A stretch of 64,000 nt of DNA from an uncultured Clostridia bacterium (GTDB lineage Bacteria > Bacillota > Clostridia > Christensenellales > DTU072). The notes under the pieces were generated by a model that was not told where the DNA came from, ran no database searches, and saw only the letters and a program-made list of their open reading frames with translations. The position numbers were made by a program, and so were the translations under genes. Below are positions 42,901 to 53,700 of this stretch, in pieces (the first letter of the stretch is position 1; each line of letters begins with the position of its first letter). The DNA lies in assembly GCA_946621465.1 (NCBI GenBank), contig CAMOOO010000001.1:820386-884385 (forward strand). Reading direction: 5' to 3'.

Positions 42901-43841
42901 AGGCTAAGGCTAGCGATGATGCCTTTCAGTACGTCGGCGCTGTGACGGAGCTTAACGTGTTCTTCCTCGGTCAGCGTGGGGGTGACCTTTCCGCAGATGC
43001 CGCCGTGTCCGACGATACGAAGAATGCTGAGGCAAACGTCCTCTACGCCGTATTCGCCGTGCATCATGGTAGAGACTGCCATCGTGCTGTTGGTGCCGCA
43101 AAGAATGGCTTTGCAGATGTGACAGACGTTGGAAGAAATGGCATAGAAGGTCGCGCCCTTTCTTGCGATGATCTTAGCACCCGAACCGCGGATGTACTTT
43201 TCTACGTCCTCTTTATTGAGGGGCATGGTGAGACGGTTTTCGATGTTGGACATACGGTTGAATTCGTCGATAGGCACCTGGGCAACGTTGGCGATGGACC
43301 AGGGAATAAAGCTGCTGTCGCCGTGTTCGCCGAAGACGTAGGCGTTGATGTTTTTGGGGTCGACGCCGCAATACTCGGCAAGACGGGCGCGCAAACGGGA
43401 GGTATCGAGAATGGTACCGGTACCGATCACTCTGTTCTCCGGGATACCGGATAACTTACAGAAAGCGTAAGTCAAAATATCAACGGGGTTACTGACCATG
43501 ATATAGACGGCATCCTGCGCGTACTTCGTGATGTTGGGGATAATCGCCTTTAAAATTTCGATATTGATGTTGATCAGTTCCAGTCTGGATTGACCCGGTT
43601 TACGGGCGACACCGGAAGTAATAACGACGATATCAGAACCTTTTGCGTCGTAATAGTTCCCGGCATGGACCCAGCAAGTGGAGTCGTAGGGCGTTCCCTG
43701 ACGGATATCGAGGGCCTCGCCGAGCGCTCTCTCCTCGTCGATGTCGATAACGACGACTTCCGACGCGATATCTTGTAAAGCCAGTGAATATGCAATGGTA
43801 GAGCCAACCCTACCGCTTCCGATAATAGTGATCTTTTTCAT
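42897..43841 (-). CDS. Lactate/malate dehydrogenase family enzyme (LDH-like)
   Basis: 314 residues, full-length LDH fold. NAD-binding IIGSGRVGSTIAYSL, VIDIDEERALGEALDI, substrate loop TSGVARKPGQSRLEL, VSNPVDILTY, GTGTILDTSRLR and catalytic GEHGDS are present. Overall the sequence is LDH-like, but the specificity position 102 (the residue before K-P-G) is Arg. In classical LDH this is Gln, and Gln102Arg is the change known to turn LDH into malate dehydrogenase. So the substrate could be oxaloacetate/malate. Second gene of a three-gene operon, 20 bases after the 2Fe-2S gene. Confidence 0.88.
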   Translation of the reverse strand: MKKITIIGSGRVGSTIAYSLALQDIASEVVVIDIDEERALGEALDIRQGTPYDSTCWVHAGNYYDAKGSDIVVITSGVARKPGQSRLELININIEILKAIIPNITKYAQDAVYIMVSNPVDILTYAFCKLSGIPENRVIGTGTILDTSRLRARLAEYCGVDPKNINAYVFGEHGDSSFIPWSIANVAQVPIDEFNRMSNIENRLTMPLNKEDVEKYIRGSGAKIIARKGATFYAISSNVCHICKAILCGTNSTMAVSTMMHGEYGVEDVCLSILRIVGHGGICGKVTPTLTEEEHVKLRHSADVLKGIIASLSL

Positions 43842-43861
43842 TTGGTCGTTCCTTTTTAATA

Positions 43862-44107
43862 TTATTTAACTTTTGGGAGAATGGTTTCGGCAAAAAACTC
43901 ATCCACGGTCTCCGGATGCACCGAATAAGTAACGCCGTCTACCTGGACGGAAACACCCTTTTGGCAGTTCCCTACGCAAAACATGCCGCGTATGGAAACT
44001 TTCTCCGAAAGATCTTTTTCGCTGATAATCGCTTTTAAACGTTCCACCACCTGATTGGTGCCTTTCACATGACAGGTGCTACCTACGCATACAGTAACTT
44101 TTACCAC
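43862..44107 (-). CDS. Thioredoxin-like [2Fe-2S] ferredoxin domain protein
   Basis: 81 residues starting at GTG 44107 (VVKVTVCVGSTCH). AGAGGAG lies nine bases upstream, and the consensus promoter at 44139-44167 rules out starts further upstream. Four cysteines in the C-x4-C ... C-x3-C pattern (VCVGSTCH, MFCVGNC) match the NuoE/HydA-associated 2Fe-2S fold. Probably an electron carrier or subunit; the usual hydrogenase subunits are not in the window. Confidence 0.85.
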   Translation of the reverse strand: MVKVTVCVGSTCHVKGTNQVVERLKAIISEKDLSEKVSIRGMFCVGNCQKGVSVQVDGVTYSVHPETVDEFFAETILPKVK

Positions 44108-44138
44108 TTTTTCAAACTCCTCTGATAACGTTGCTACC

Positions 44139-44167
44139 ATTATATTGGCTAAAAGCCACGCTGTCAA
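44139..44167 (-). promoter_or_regulatory. Consensus promoter of the 2Fe-2S/ldh operon
   Basis: Minus strand TTGACA (44162-44167), 17-base spacer, TATAAT (44139-44144): perfect hexamers. Confidence 0.9.
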
Positions 44168-44234
44168 CTTATTTACTCACAGGAAGAGGATTTTTGTTGT
44201 TTTTTCGCAAAAAAAGAGGTCTTTTTTACGTTCA

Positions 44235-44266
44235 AAGCCCTCGATTGCCCTAAAATATAAGGGCTT
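44235..44266. terminator. Weak hairpin between the repeat array and the 2Fe-2S operon
   Basis: AAGCCCT (44235-44241) pairs with AGGGCTT (44260-44266), 18-base loop, short T run on the plus side. A competing AGGGC within the loop makes it ambiguous. Confidence 0.35.
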
Positions 44267-44295
44267 CTTTATAATAAGGATAGTGTTGTTTTTTT

Positions 44296-44770
44296 GCAAA
44301 CGCAGATTTCACTAAAAAGGAATAAACAATATTGTTAATAATTAAAAGGGATAGATTGCGCCTATTTTTGGGGAAATCAAACAAAGCCGTACAACGTCGT
44401 ACTGCGAATGCAGATTTCATTAAAAAGGGAAAAACAATGTTGATAATAATTAAAAGGGATAGATTGCGCCTATTTTCGGGGAAATCAAACGAAGCTGTAC
44501 AGGTAGTACTGCGAATGCAGATTTCACTAAAAAGGAATAAACAATATTGTTAATAATTAAAAGGGATAGATTGCGCCTATTTTTGGGGAAATCAAACAAA
44601 GCCGTACAACGTCGTACTGCGAATGCAGATTTCATTAAAAAGGGAAAAACAATGTTGATAATAATTAAAAGGGATAGATTGCGCCTATTTTCGGGGAAAT
44701 CAAACGAAGCTGTACAGGTAGTACTGCGAGTGCAGATTTCACCGAAAAGAGGCGCGATATATCCCTTTTA
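44296..44770. repeat. Tandem array of ~107-bp palindromic repeat units
   Basis: Units start at 44342, 44450, 44557 and 44665 (periods 108, 107, 108), preceded by a 5'-truncated copy from 44296. Units 1 and 3 are alike, as are 2 and 4 (215-bp dimer duplicated). Each unit starts TTAAAAGGGATAGATTGCGC, then CTATTTT(T/C)GGGGAAATC, a GTAC-5/6 bases-GTAC core, and GATTTCA(C/T)TAAAA, so it can fold back on itself. The last copy is complete: its left end (44666-44701) and right end (44735-44770) are inverted with only 4 differences in 36 positions. The right end contains the stop codon of the giant gene, so the element also makes a ~100-base hairpin right after that gene. Confidence 0.88.
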
Positions 44771-47700
44771 GCCTCCTATACGGTAGTTGAAGGGGGACCC
44801 ACCTCCTCCTCCTTTCCCTTTGGGACGGATTATAAATCCTATAATTATCAGCAAGAACACCCCACCGACAATGAGGAACACCCATTTATACTTTTTGATG
44901 ATGAGCGTTGTTTGATCTTCGATAACCAAAGTTGCCGTTTGCTGCGGAATGATATTGTAGTTTTCTTCGTCACCGTAGAATCTAGCGACGATTTGGTATT
45001 CGCCGGTAGTTGAGTAGGTACTGCCTTCGTAGACAACGGACACGCCCTCGGGCAGTTCGCCGAGAATCTCGATGGTGTACTCCTGACCGTCGGCAATGAC
45101 CGTTCTGTCACTGAACAGGACGCGGCTCATGTCGTAAGTTGCTTTTTCCACGGTGAACTCGATGATTTTTTCGGTGGAGGAATACTCCTCTTCGGCTTCG
45201 ACGTAGGCTTTTAATTGATACTCACCGGCTTTGGTGGGGATGGTTTCCGAATAATCGCTTGTGCCTCTCTTTGCGTACAGATACTTGACCGTTCCGTACT
45301 TAACGGAGGAAACGGGGGTCTTTGCCTCGGTGCCGTAGACCCAGTTATCCAGCGTCAGGGAGATAAAGTCGTTCACCGCCTGGATGACGGTATTTTGTAA
45401 GCCGATAGCAAAGTTAGTAAAGTTATTGACCGACAAGACGACGTAAGGTGTGCCGGCGTCCATAACGACGTGGTAGTATTCCGTACTGTCGTGGGCGTAT
45501 TCCATTCTGGGGAGCTTAGTGACCAGTCCGTCCGTCGAGCAGGTATATACGACGACGTCCTCGGGCGAGCCGCCACGGGCTATCAGTTGCGAATAGATTT
45601 CGGTGGATATTTCGTAGCGAACGAGAAGAGGTTGCTCCGAAGAAGTCAGCTTATTGGATACCGTAGATACGCTGCCGGTTGAGGCGGTAGTCATTATTTC
45701 TTCGGTGACGGAGATATTGAAGAAATCAACGAGGGTGGGATCGTGGGCTTCCTCTTTGATCTTTTCATTCATCGCACTTACTACATTGTCATCGACTTCA
45801 TGCGTGGTGTCGAGAACGACGGTGACGGTACCGTAGCCACGGTCGGAAGCGATGCTTTCAAGGTTTTCCGCAGAAAGGTCCCCGATGATCCTGGTGCTGA
45901 CGTTGTCTTGAACGATCGTTATCGTTTGACGATTGGTTGCGGCAGTAACGTCGGCTGTATAGTCTCTGGTAATGGGTCTGTTTGCAACGGAGAACTGCGC
46001 CTGTAAGTTGTAGGTACCGTAAGGAACGTCGCCGAAAACGACGCGGCCGTTCTCGTCCGTACTCAGTTGGTAAACAAGGACGCCCTTTTTCAGCAGGGAG
46101 AAGAGTATGCCGGAAAGCACCCTTCCGCTCTCGTCTTTTGCCGTCAATATAAGCGTGCCTCTTTCCTGCCAAACGGCGGTGATATTCTCTTCGGCATGGA
46201 TTAGCGGATAGTCCATGATCGTGCCGTCATAGGGGATATAGACTTTTTCCGCCGTGGTGAAACCGGACAGGGTTGCGTTTTCTCTGGTCGGGATGGTGTC
46301 AATACATTCGGAAAGCAAATATCCCGGGCGGATGAAAGCGGTAAAGACGTTTGTATCTGACCAAACCAGTCTGAAGCGGACTTTTTCGATGGTCATTTCG
46401 TCTCTGAATTCTTTATTTGTATCGCCGAAATGGGTTACCGCAACAAAGGAAATGGATTCCTCTTGTTCATTCTCGGTCAAGGACACTTCGGGCGATTGGA
46501 CGTCTTCGCTACCGTCGCAAGCGTAGAAAGCAACTTTAACGACGTAGGATTTATTTTCCCACGTCCACGTCCATACGGGGGCGTTATAGACGTGATCATT
46601 ATAGATCACCGCGCCCTTTTGTTTGGTATTGACGTATTCCACTCCGTCCAATATCACCGTAGCGTGATAGTACTCCAATATGCCCTCTTTCGAGGTGGTG
46701 ATGACGGCTTCTTGACGGTCGTCGTAATCGCAACGAGTACAGGTGACGTGCGCCGACGCCGTGTATTCTTCCGTCCAGGTATAGGTCAAATGATAGTCGT
46801 GTCCGAGCGGTTCGCCATACTCGTACGTTTCCATTTCTCCGCACACGCAAACGGCGGAATAAACGGCTTTTTCCGTACAGGTAGCTTCGCTCTCCAACCG
46901 CTCCGGATCACCGTTATGCTCGGAGAAGCGATGTTGAATGGTAAAGGTGAAGTAGATATCCTCCGTCGTTCCGTCACGCCATTCGCAGTTGATACTGTCT
47001 CTGAGGCGCACTGTGACCTCTTGGCTACCTGCCTCGGTGCGGACGTTATTGAGTACTTCGTAATCGGCGGTCTCGAACACGCCGTAGGTTTGCTCTTCGG
47101 CGGTACAGAAGTAGTTTCTCGTTTCGGCGGTGGGCTTCGTCACCTTCTTTTTGGCTATCTCACAGCTTTGGCTGTTACCTTCCAGCGTGTAGTCGGTATT
47201 TGCCGAAGTGGCAATAAAAGTATACTGACCTGCCGCAACGAAGGGTCGGGAATCTTTCTCCGTTACAATCAGTTCTACCGTGTTACCGTCGACGTCGACA
47301 AAGGACGCCCGTGGGAACACTCTCTCCTGCCCGTTGTAGGCATAGCGCGGAACGGACCAGACCGCCGTAACGGTCATGGGCAAGATCTCCCACGAGAAGC
47401 TATCAAAGGTCAGTTCGTTATAGTTGCTTTGGTCATAGATAAAGGTTACCGTCGCTTGGTACTGTCCGGCATGGATCTTTTCGTTGTCCGAAAGGACAGC
47501 TTCGACGCCGTCAGGCAATCCGGCGATGGAAACGGACTTTGGCGTCCCGTCAAAGGTAAACGGGGCACCCTCTTGCACCCATTCGAGTTGGGAGCCGTCT
47601 AAATTCGCCTTTTGAATGGTGAATTCTCTTGTCGTCGACAAGTAGGTGTAGTTGTCCGTGCCGTCTACGTAAATGAGGACGTAGTAGCGTCCGGCATTGA

Positions 47701-50700
47701 CCGGTTTTTCTTCGGTGTAATCGTTATCGGTGCCGCCCTGCGGACGGTACTTAAAGGCCACCGTGCCGAACTTAGCTTTGGCCGAAGGCGTCGGTAGGGT
47801 CTGCCCGTAGGTGGTCGCACGCACGCTGATCGTACCCTGCCACTCGTTTGTCGCCTGGGTGATCTCAAAGTCCACTTCTACCGTATCACCTTCGGTATTG
47901 GTCCACGCCATATCCGATTTATACATATCGTCAATGGTAAACGCAACGGTATAAACACCTACGTCTACGCCGCCGTCGTTTGCCGATACGTGGTAGTACG
48001 TGCCATCCGTAGCATCCGCCCACAACCTGTTACCGGTATATACCTGACTGGCAATAACCGGCGGTTCAAAGATGCGTTTTTGTATGGTGAAAATGTAGAT
48101 ACGATCTTCGTTTGTCTCGTCGGTTACCCAACAATAGTTATCTTTGTCAGCTAGTGTCAGCCGCACCTCTTGAGAACCGGACGATCTGCGCACGTCGCCG
48201 GAAATGGAATAAAGGTCCAGCTCCAGTCCACTCTCGAATTGGAAAGACTGATCGGCATCGTTGAAAACGTAGGTGATGCTCGCCGGGACCGGAACCGCTA
48301 CAAGCGCCGGCAAAATACTATAATTATACGTACAAACGCTCGGGAGCGCATAGTTGTTATTGACGGTCGAAGTGCCGCTGTTTACGATCTTCGTCGCGCG
48401 CGCCACGTATTGTCCGACATCGACGTGTCCGGCTATTTGCGTAACACTCAGTGAGTCGCTCCCAAAGGCGTCTACACTCACCGAAGGACATTGCTCCACT
48501 TCCTCAATATACCTAAGAGGAGTGTCGCTCCAATGTAACGTCACAACGTACGGATGAACGGTCAGAACGCCCGCGGCGTAGTTTATTTCATAGTTGCTCG
48601 CCGTAAACCCACTGACGGTTATATAATAATTGCCGACGTCCCCGAACTGCGTATAAGTGTACCTATAGACGGCTTCGCCGCTAAGGATACTCTCGTCTTC
48701 ACCGTTAACAAAGCCGCTGAACGTCACACCGGCATTGCTCGGGTCGGACCCGTAATAAATCTCGTTATCGTTCGCCGTCGCGGTCAAAGGCGCTTTTACT
48801 ATCTCAAAAACCGCCTCTACCGTTCCGAAGAAGTTTCCTGTTCCTTTTACTTTCAACGTATGGTTCCCCGCCGAGATAGCAGTGTTATCTTCCGTCGTGA
48901 AATCCGCATGCAGTCCGTCGATAACAACGCTCAAAACGGTCTGCGTTCGCTCCGTTCCCGTATAGACCGGACTGGTATCCATCGTCACCGTCGCGCCGGC
49001 AATGTCCTTCGCGTTGATGGTAAAGGCCTTTTTCTTTTCTCCGCAGAAATTTCCACTGGCGATGATTTTCAATTCGTATTCGCCGACGTTCGTCCCGGTG
49101 TTTTCGGAAACGCCATAGTCTGACAAAGGCACCGTCAAGCCGTCCACTTCAACAAGCGCCACGCTCTGCTGCTGCACGTACCCGTTATAAATCAGCTGCG
49201 CCCCGAGCGTGATTTCCGCGTCGGAAATATCCTTATGTCGGACAATAAATTGCGCCGTCTGACTATCGCAGAAGTTTCCTTCGCCTGTAACCGTCAAAGA
49301 ATAATTATTGCCGGCATTCGTCGCGGTGTTATTGGTCACCCTGAATAGAGGAACGTCCAAAACAATCGGCTCGGCGTCCGTCGGCAACGTAACGTATACG
49401 CGATCAACCAGCTGCTCCTGCTCTTCTCCATTATACGTCAGATCGTTATCAAGTTCTATCGTCGCGCCCGAAATACTCCTCGGCGTTATAGTCAGCATCG
49501 CTTCCATCGGCGCGATTTCATTATAGTTATTGGTGCTGTATCCCGAGAAAATCGCCCGTACCGTCTGTTGTCCTACGTTCGTGCGCCCGTTGTTCTCGTA
49601 AGAAACATTTATGCTCGTCTCTTTCTTCATGACAACCGATAGGGTGTGTTCCTGCCCGTCAAAAATGAACGACGACGCCGAGAAACTAAACTCGTCATTG
49701 ATGGCATAGTCCGACTTCGAAATGCTGAACTGCTTCGACATCTCCATGCTGTAATTCGCCGAGTCGCCCTCGCCGGAAAGTTTAGCAAGCAACGTATAGC
49801 TCCCTGCCTCCGTCGGCTTTTCCGGACTCTCCGGATACTCCGCTCCCCCAAAGGTCGTCCCAACGTACGTCAAAAGTATGGGTACGTTGTCATTGTTTAC
49901 GATCATCCCTTCGGGGAACTCCGCCCGAACCTCAACGACCGTTCCGTACGCAAACTCATCAGCCGCTTCCAAAACCGCCGTAACCTCTTTTTTGTTGACG
50001 GTCAAAGTCCCGTTTTCGTAGGTGATTATGTAGTTGCCCGAGGTCAGCCCCTGCGGCTCGATCTCGTAGGTACCTATATCATTATATCGCGCGTACGCGT
50101 GGTTGAACGTGAGCGTCCCTTCCAGTTCATCCCCTTCAACAAGCCCGATAATAGTCACTCCGTTGTCCGCCGGCTCGTCTCCGTAATAAATCGCGTGCGC
50201 GTTTGCGCGGATAGTCAGCGCCTTCGGCGCGATCGTATACCCTATGGACTTCTGCCCCGTGTAATCGCCCGTACCTTCTATCGTCAAGGTGTAATCCCCT
50301 GCATTGACGTTCCAGTCGCCCGAAGGGGTATACGTCACGATCAGTCCTCCCACCGTGACCGACGCAACATGCTGCTTTTGACTGCTCCCGTTGTACGTCA
50401 GCGCCGCACCAAGCTCAATAACCGCATCTTCCGATATGTCTAACCTCGCTATCGAAAAGCCCCACTCCTGCTCTCCGGTATAGTCCCCGTTACCACGCAC
50501 CGTCAACGTGTAGTCCCCCGCGTGCGTAGCTACGTTGCCAATTACCTCGAACGTCGCATTCAGTCCGTCAATTATTACGCTCGCAACGTCCTGCTGCTGC
50601 GCTTTCCCGTTGTACACCAAGCTCCCATTCAGCGTCACCGTCGCGCCGGCAATGCTCTTCTGATTGACAGTAAACGTCGTCGTCTTCACCGTCGGCAATT

Positions 50701-53700
50701 TATAGTTACTGTTGGACAGCGAAGAAGCCGTAGCTGTGTACGCATACTCACTGTAATGGACCTGCTCGCCCGTCACCGTAACTTCGCATTCGTCACCATC
50801 AATAATACTCTCCGCCGTGCAAGTCGGCTTATGCCCCTCCCCGTCATACGTAAAGACGGTATCCGTCCACGCCAAAGTAATCTCTTTCTGCGCGATCGTA
50901 AAGGTTGTCGTATCCGCCGCCGGCAGTTTATAGTTACTGTTGGACAGTGCAGAAGCTGTAGCCGTGTATTCCTCCTCGCGGTAGTTCTTCTGCGCTCCGC
51001 TGACCGTGACTACGCAGCTATCCCCATTTTCCACCTTCGTCGCCGTACAAGTAGGCGCCTGAAATTCTCCGTTATAAATAAATGAAGTATCGCCCCAGCT
51101 TAGTCCCACTTCCTTCCGTGCAATCGTAAAGGTGGTGGTGTTGGCTGACGGAAGTTTATAGTTACCGTTGGACAAGGAAGACGCCGTAGCCGTGTATTCG
51201 TCCGCGCTGTAAGAAATTTCCGCTCCGGTGACGGTAACAATGCAGGTGTCCCCGTTTTCAACCCCCGTTGCCGTGCAAGTGGGCGCCTGCGCCGTGCGGT
51301 TGTAAATAAAAGCATTATTGCCCCAGCTTAGTCCCACTTCTTTCTGCGCAATCGTAAAGGTCGTCGTGTTAGCGGACGGAAGTTTATAGTTACTGTTGGA
51401 CAGCGAAGAAGCCGTAGCCGTGTATTCGTTCGCGCTGTAAGAAATTTCCTCTCCGGTGACGGTAACAATGCAAGTGTCCCCGTCTTCGACTCCCGTTGCC
51501 GTGCAAGTGGGTGCCTGCGCCGTGCGATTGTAGGTGAACGAGGTATCTCCCCAACTTAGTCCCACTTCCTTCTGCGCTATGGTAAACGCCAGGGTGTTTA
51601 TCTCCGGCAGTTTATAGTTATCGTTCGTAAGTTCCGATGCCGTCGCCGTATAGTTGCCGGCATTGATCTCCACCCCGCTCAGCGTAAACGAGCAGCTGTC
51701 GCCATCCACAACACCCGTCAGCTCGCAAGTAGGTATATGCTCGTTGGCATCATACGTAAACAATGCCGTTCCCCAGCTAAGTCCCACTTCCTTCTGCGCG
51801 ATTGTAAAGGTCGTCGTGTTAGCGGACGGAAGTTTATAGTTGCTATTGGACAGCGAAGAAGCGGTCGCCGTGTATTCGTCCGCGCTGTAAGCAGTCTGCG
51901 CCCCGATAACGGTCACCGTGCAGGTGTCCCCGTCTTCGACTCCCGTTGCCGTACAAGTGGGTGCCTGCGCAGTGCGGTTGTAGGTAAACGAGGTATTGCC
52001 CCAGCTAAGTCCCACTTCCTTCTGCGCAATCGTAAAGGTGGTGGTGTTTGCCGTCGGCAATTTATAGTTGCTATTGGACAGCGAAGAAGCCGTAGCTGTG
52101 TATTCGTTCGCGCTGTAAGAAATTTCCGCTCCGGTGACGGTAACATCGCAAGTGTCCCCGTCTTCGACTCCCGTCGCCGTACAAGTGGGTGCCTGCGCCG
52201 TGCGGTTGTAAGTGAACGAAGTATTCCCCCAGCTAAGTCCCACTTCCTTCTGCGCAATCGTAAAGGTGGTGGTGTTAGCGGACGGAAGTTTATAGTTGCT
52301 ATTGGACAGCGAAGAAGCCGTAGCTGTGTATTCGTCCGCGCTGTAGGCAGTCTGCGCTCCGGTGACGGTAACATCGCAAGTGTCTCCGTCTTCGACTCCC
52401 GTCGCCGTGCAAGTGGGTGCCTGCGCCGTGCGGTTGTAAATAAAAGCATTATTGCCCCAACTTAGTCCCACTTCCTTCTGCGCAATCGTAAAGGTGGTGG
52501 TGTTGACTGACGGAAGTTTATAGTTGCTATTCGTAAGGTTGGACGCCGTTGCGGTGTAATTGCCGACGTTCGTCTGCTCTCCACTCAGCGTGAACGAGCA
52601 GCTGTCGCCATCCACTATACCGGTCAGCTGACAGGTAGGTTTATGCTCGCCGGCGTCATAGGTAAACGACGTCGTTCCCCACGATAAGCCCAGTTCCTTC
52701 TGTGTGACGCTGAACGTCACCATTCTTTCGTTGTCGGTATCACTGTCTTCCGCCCAATAATAATTCGCAACAACGTCCGTTGCGCTGCCGTTTACGTTCT
52801 TGACGCCGACAATCTTGACTGTCCACTCCCCTACGTTCTTTGCGCCGAAATTAATGACACCCTCGTTCATTCTGTTCGCATATTCGCCGTAGATGATATC
52901 ATTATAAACGCTGTTATTCGTCAGCGGATAATCATAAGTTGTGAGATATACCCCGGATATTCGCGACAGCATAAAGCTCAACATATCGGAGCCTTTAATT
53001 CCTGATATGTAGCACTGTCCCCTCGTTTCCCATACGGTCTGCCCATTATAGACATAACTCTCTCCGGTAATAGACGCATGGAAAGTCAACGGAACTGTTG
53101 TAATGTGGACGTTAACCGTGTTCGACGTCGCCGTTACCGTTTGTTCGCCGTCCGTTACCGTTGCTATGCAATAATAATCACCGCTATCCGCCACCGCCTT
53201 GACGTTATACGATGCGCTATTCGCTCCCGATATCTCCGCTCCGTCCTTGTACCACTGATAGCTTATCGTTAGCGGATGACTTGTCGTATAAGTCAGCGCA
53301 GTACTGTTTGCGTTATACGGTCTATCCACGGCACTCGGTTGACCGGACACCGTGATACTGTTCATTGTCCATTTGGCGTACAGGTCGGTATTTGTAGCCT
53401 TATTCCAAGAACGAGCGCTCGCGCCTGTTTCTGTGTAGTATTGCGTTCCGCTCCCGTTAGTGCCGTCATAGTATCCGCCGAAAGTATACCCGGTACGCGT
53501 CGGCATAGTAGCCGAGGGCATAGCAGAATCATAGGTGGCTGTGACAGAGCTTGATCCGCCGGAGCCATTCTGCATATTGAAAGTAACCGTATAGGTGTTG
53601 GGTAACCATTGCACCGTTAAAACAACGTTACCACCGCTTGTCGGCGTGAGGTTTTGGAAGTCTAAATCACCATGATTTTGTGCAAACAATGTATTATTGG

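Noticed and set aside
44296..44770. Array considered as CRISPR
   Set aside because: Units are 107-108 bp and nearly identical throughout, with no short repeat/variable spacer structure and no cas genes.
44332..44771. Small plus-strand frames (MLIIIKRDRLRLF...) in the palindromic array
   Set aside because: They simply translate the repeat, and the opposite strand is equally open; no independent sign of coding.
44830..44900. LPXTG cell-wall sorting signal in the giant protein
   Set aside because: The C-terminal region has a transmembrane helix and positive residues but no LPXTG or close variant before it.
46430..47602. 390-codon and other long plus-strand frames opposite the giant gene
   Set aside because: They follow the codon bias of the repetitive minus-strand gene and show no recognisable domain or ribosome binding site.
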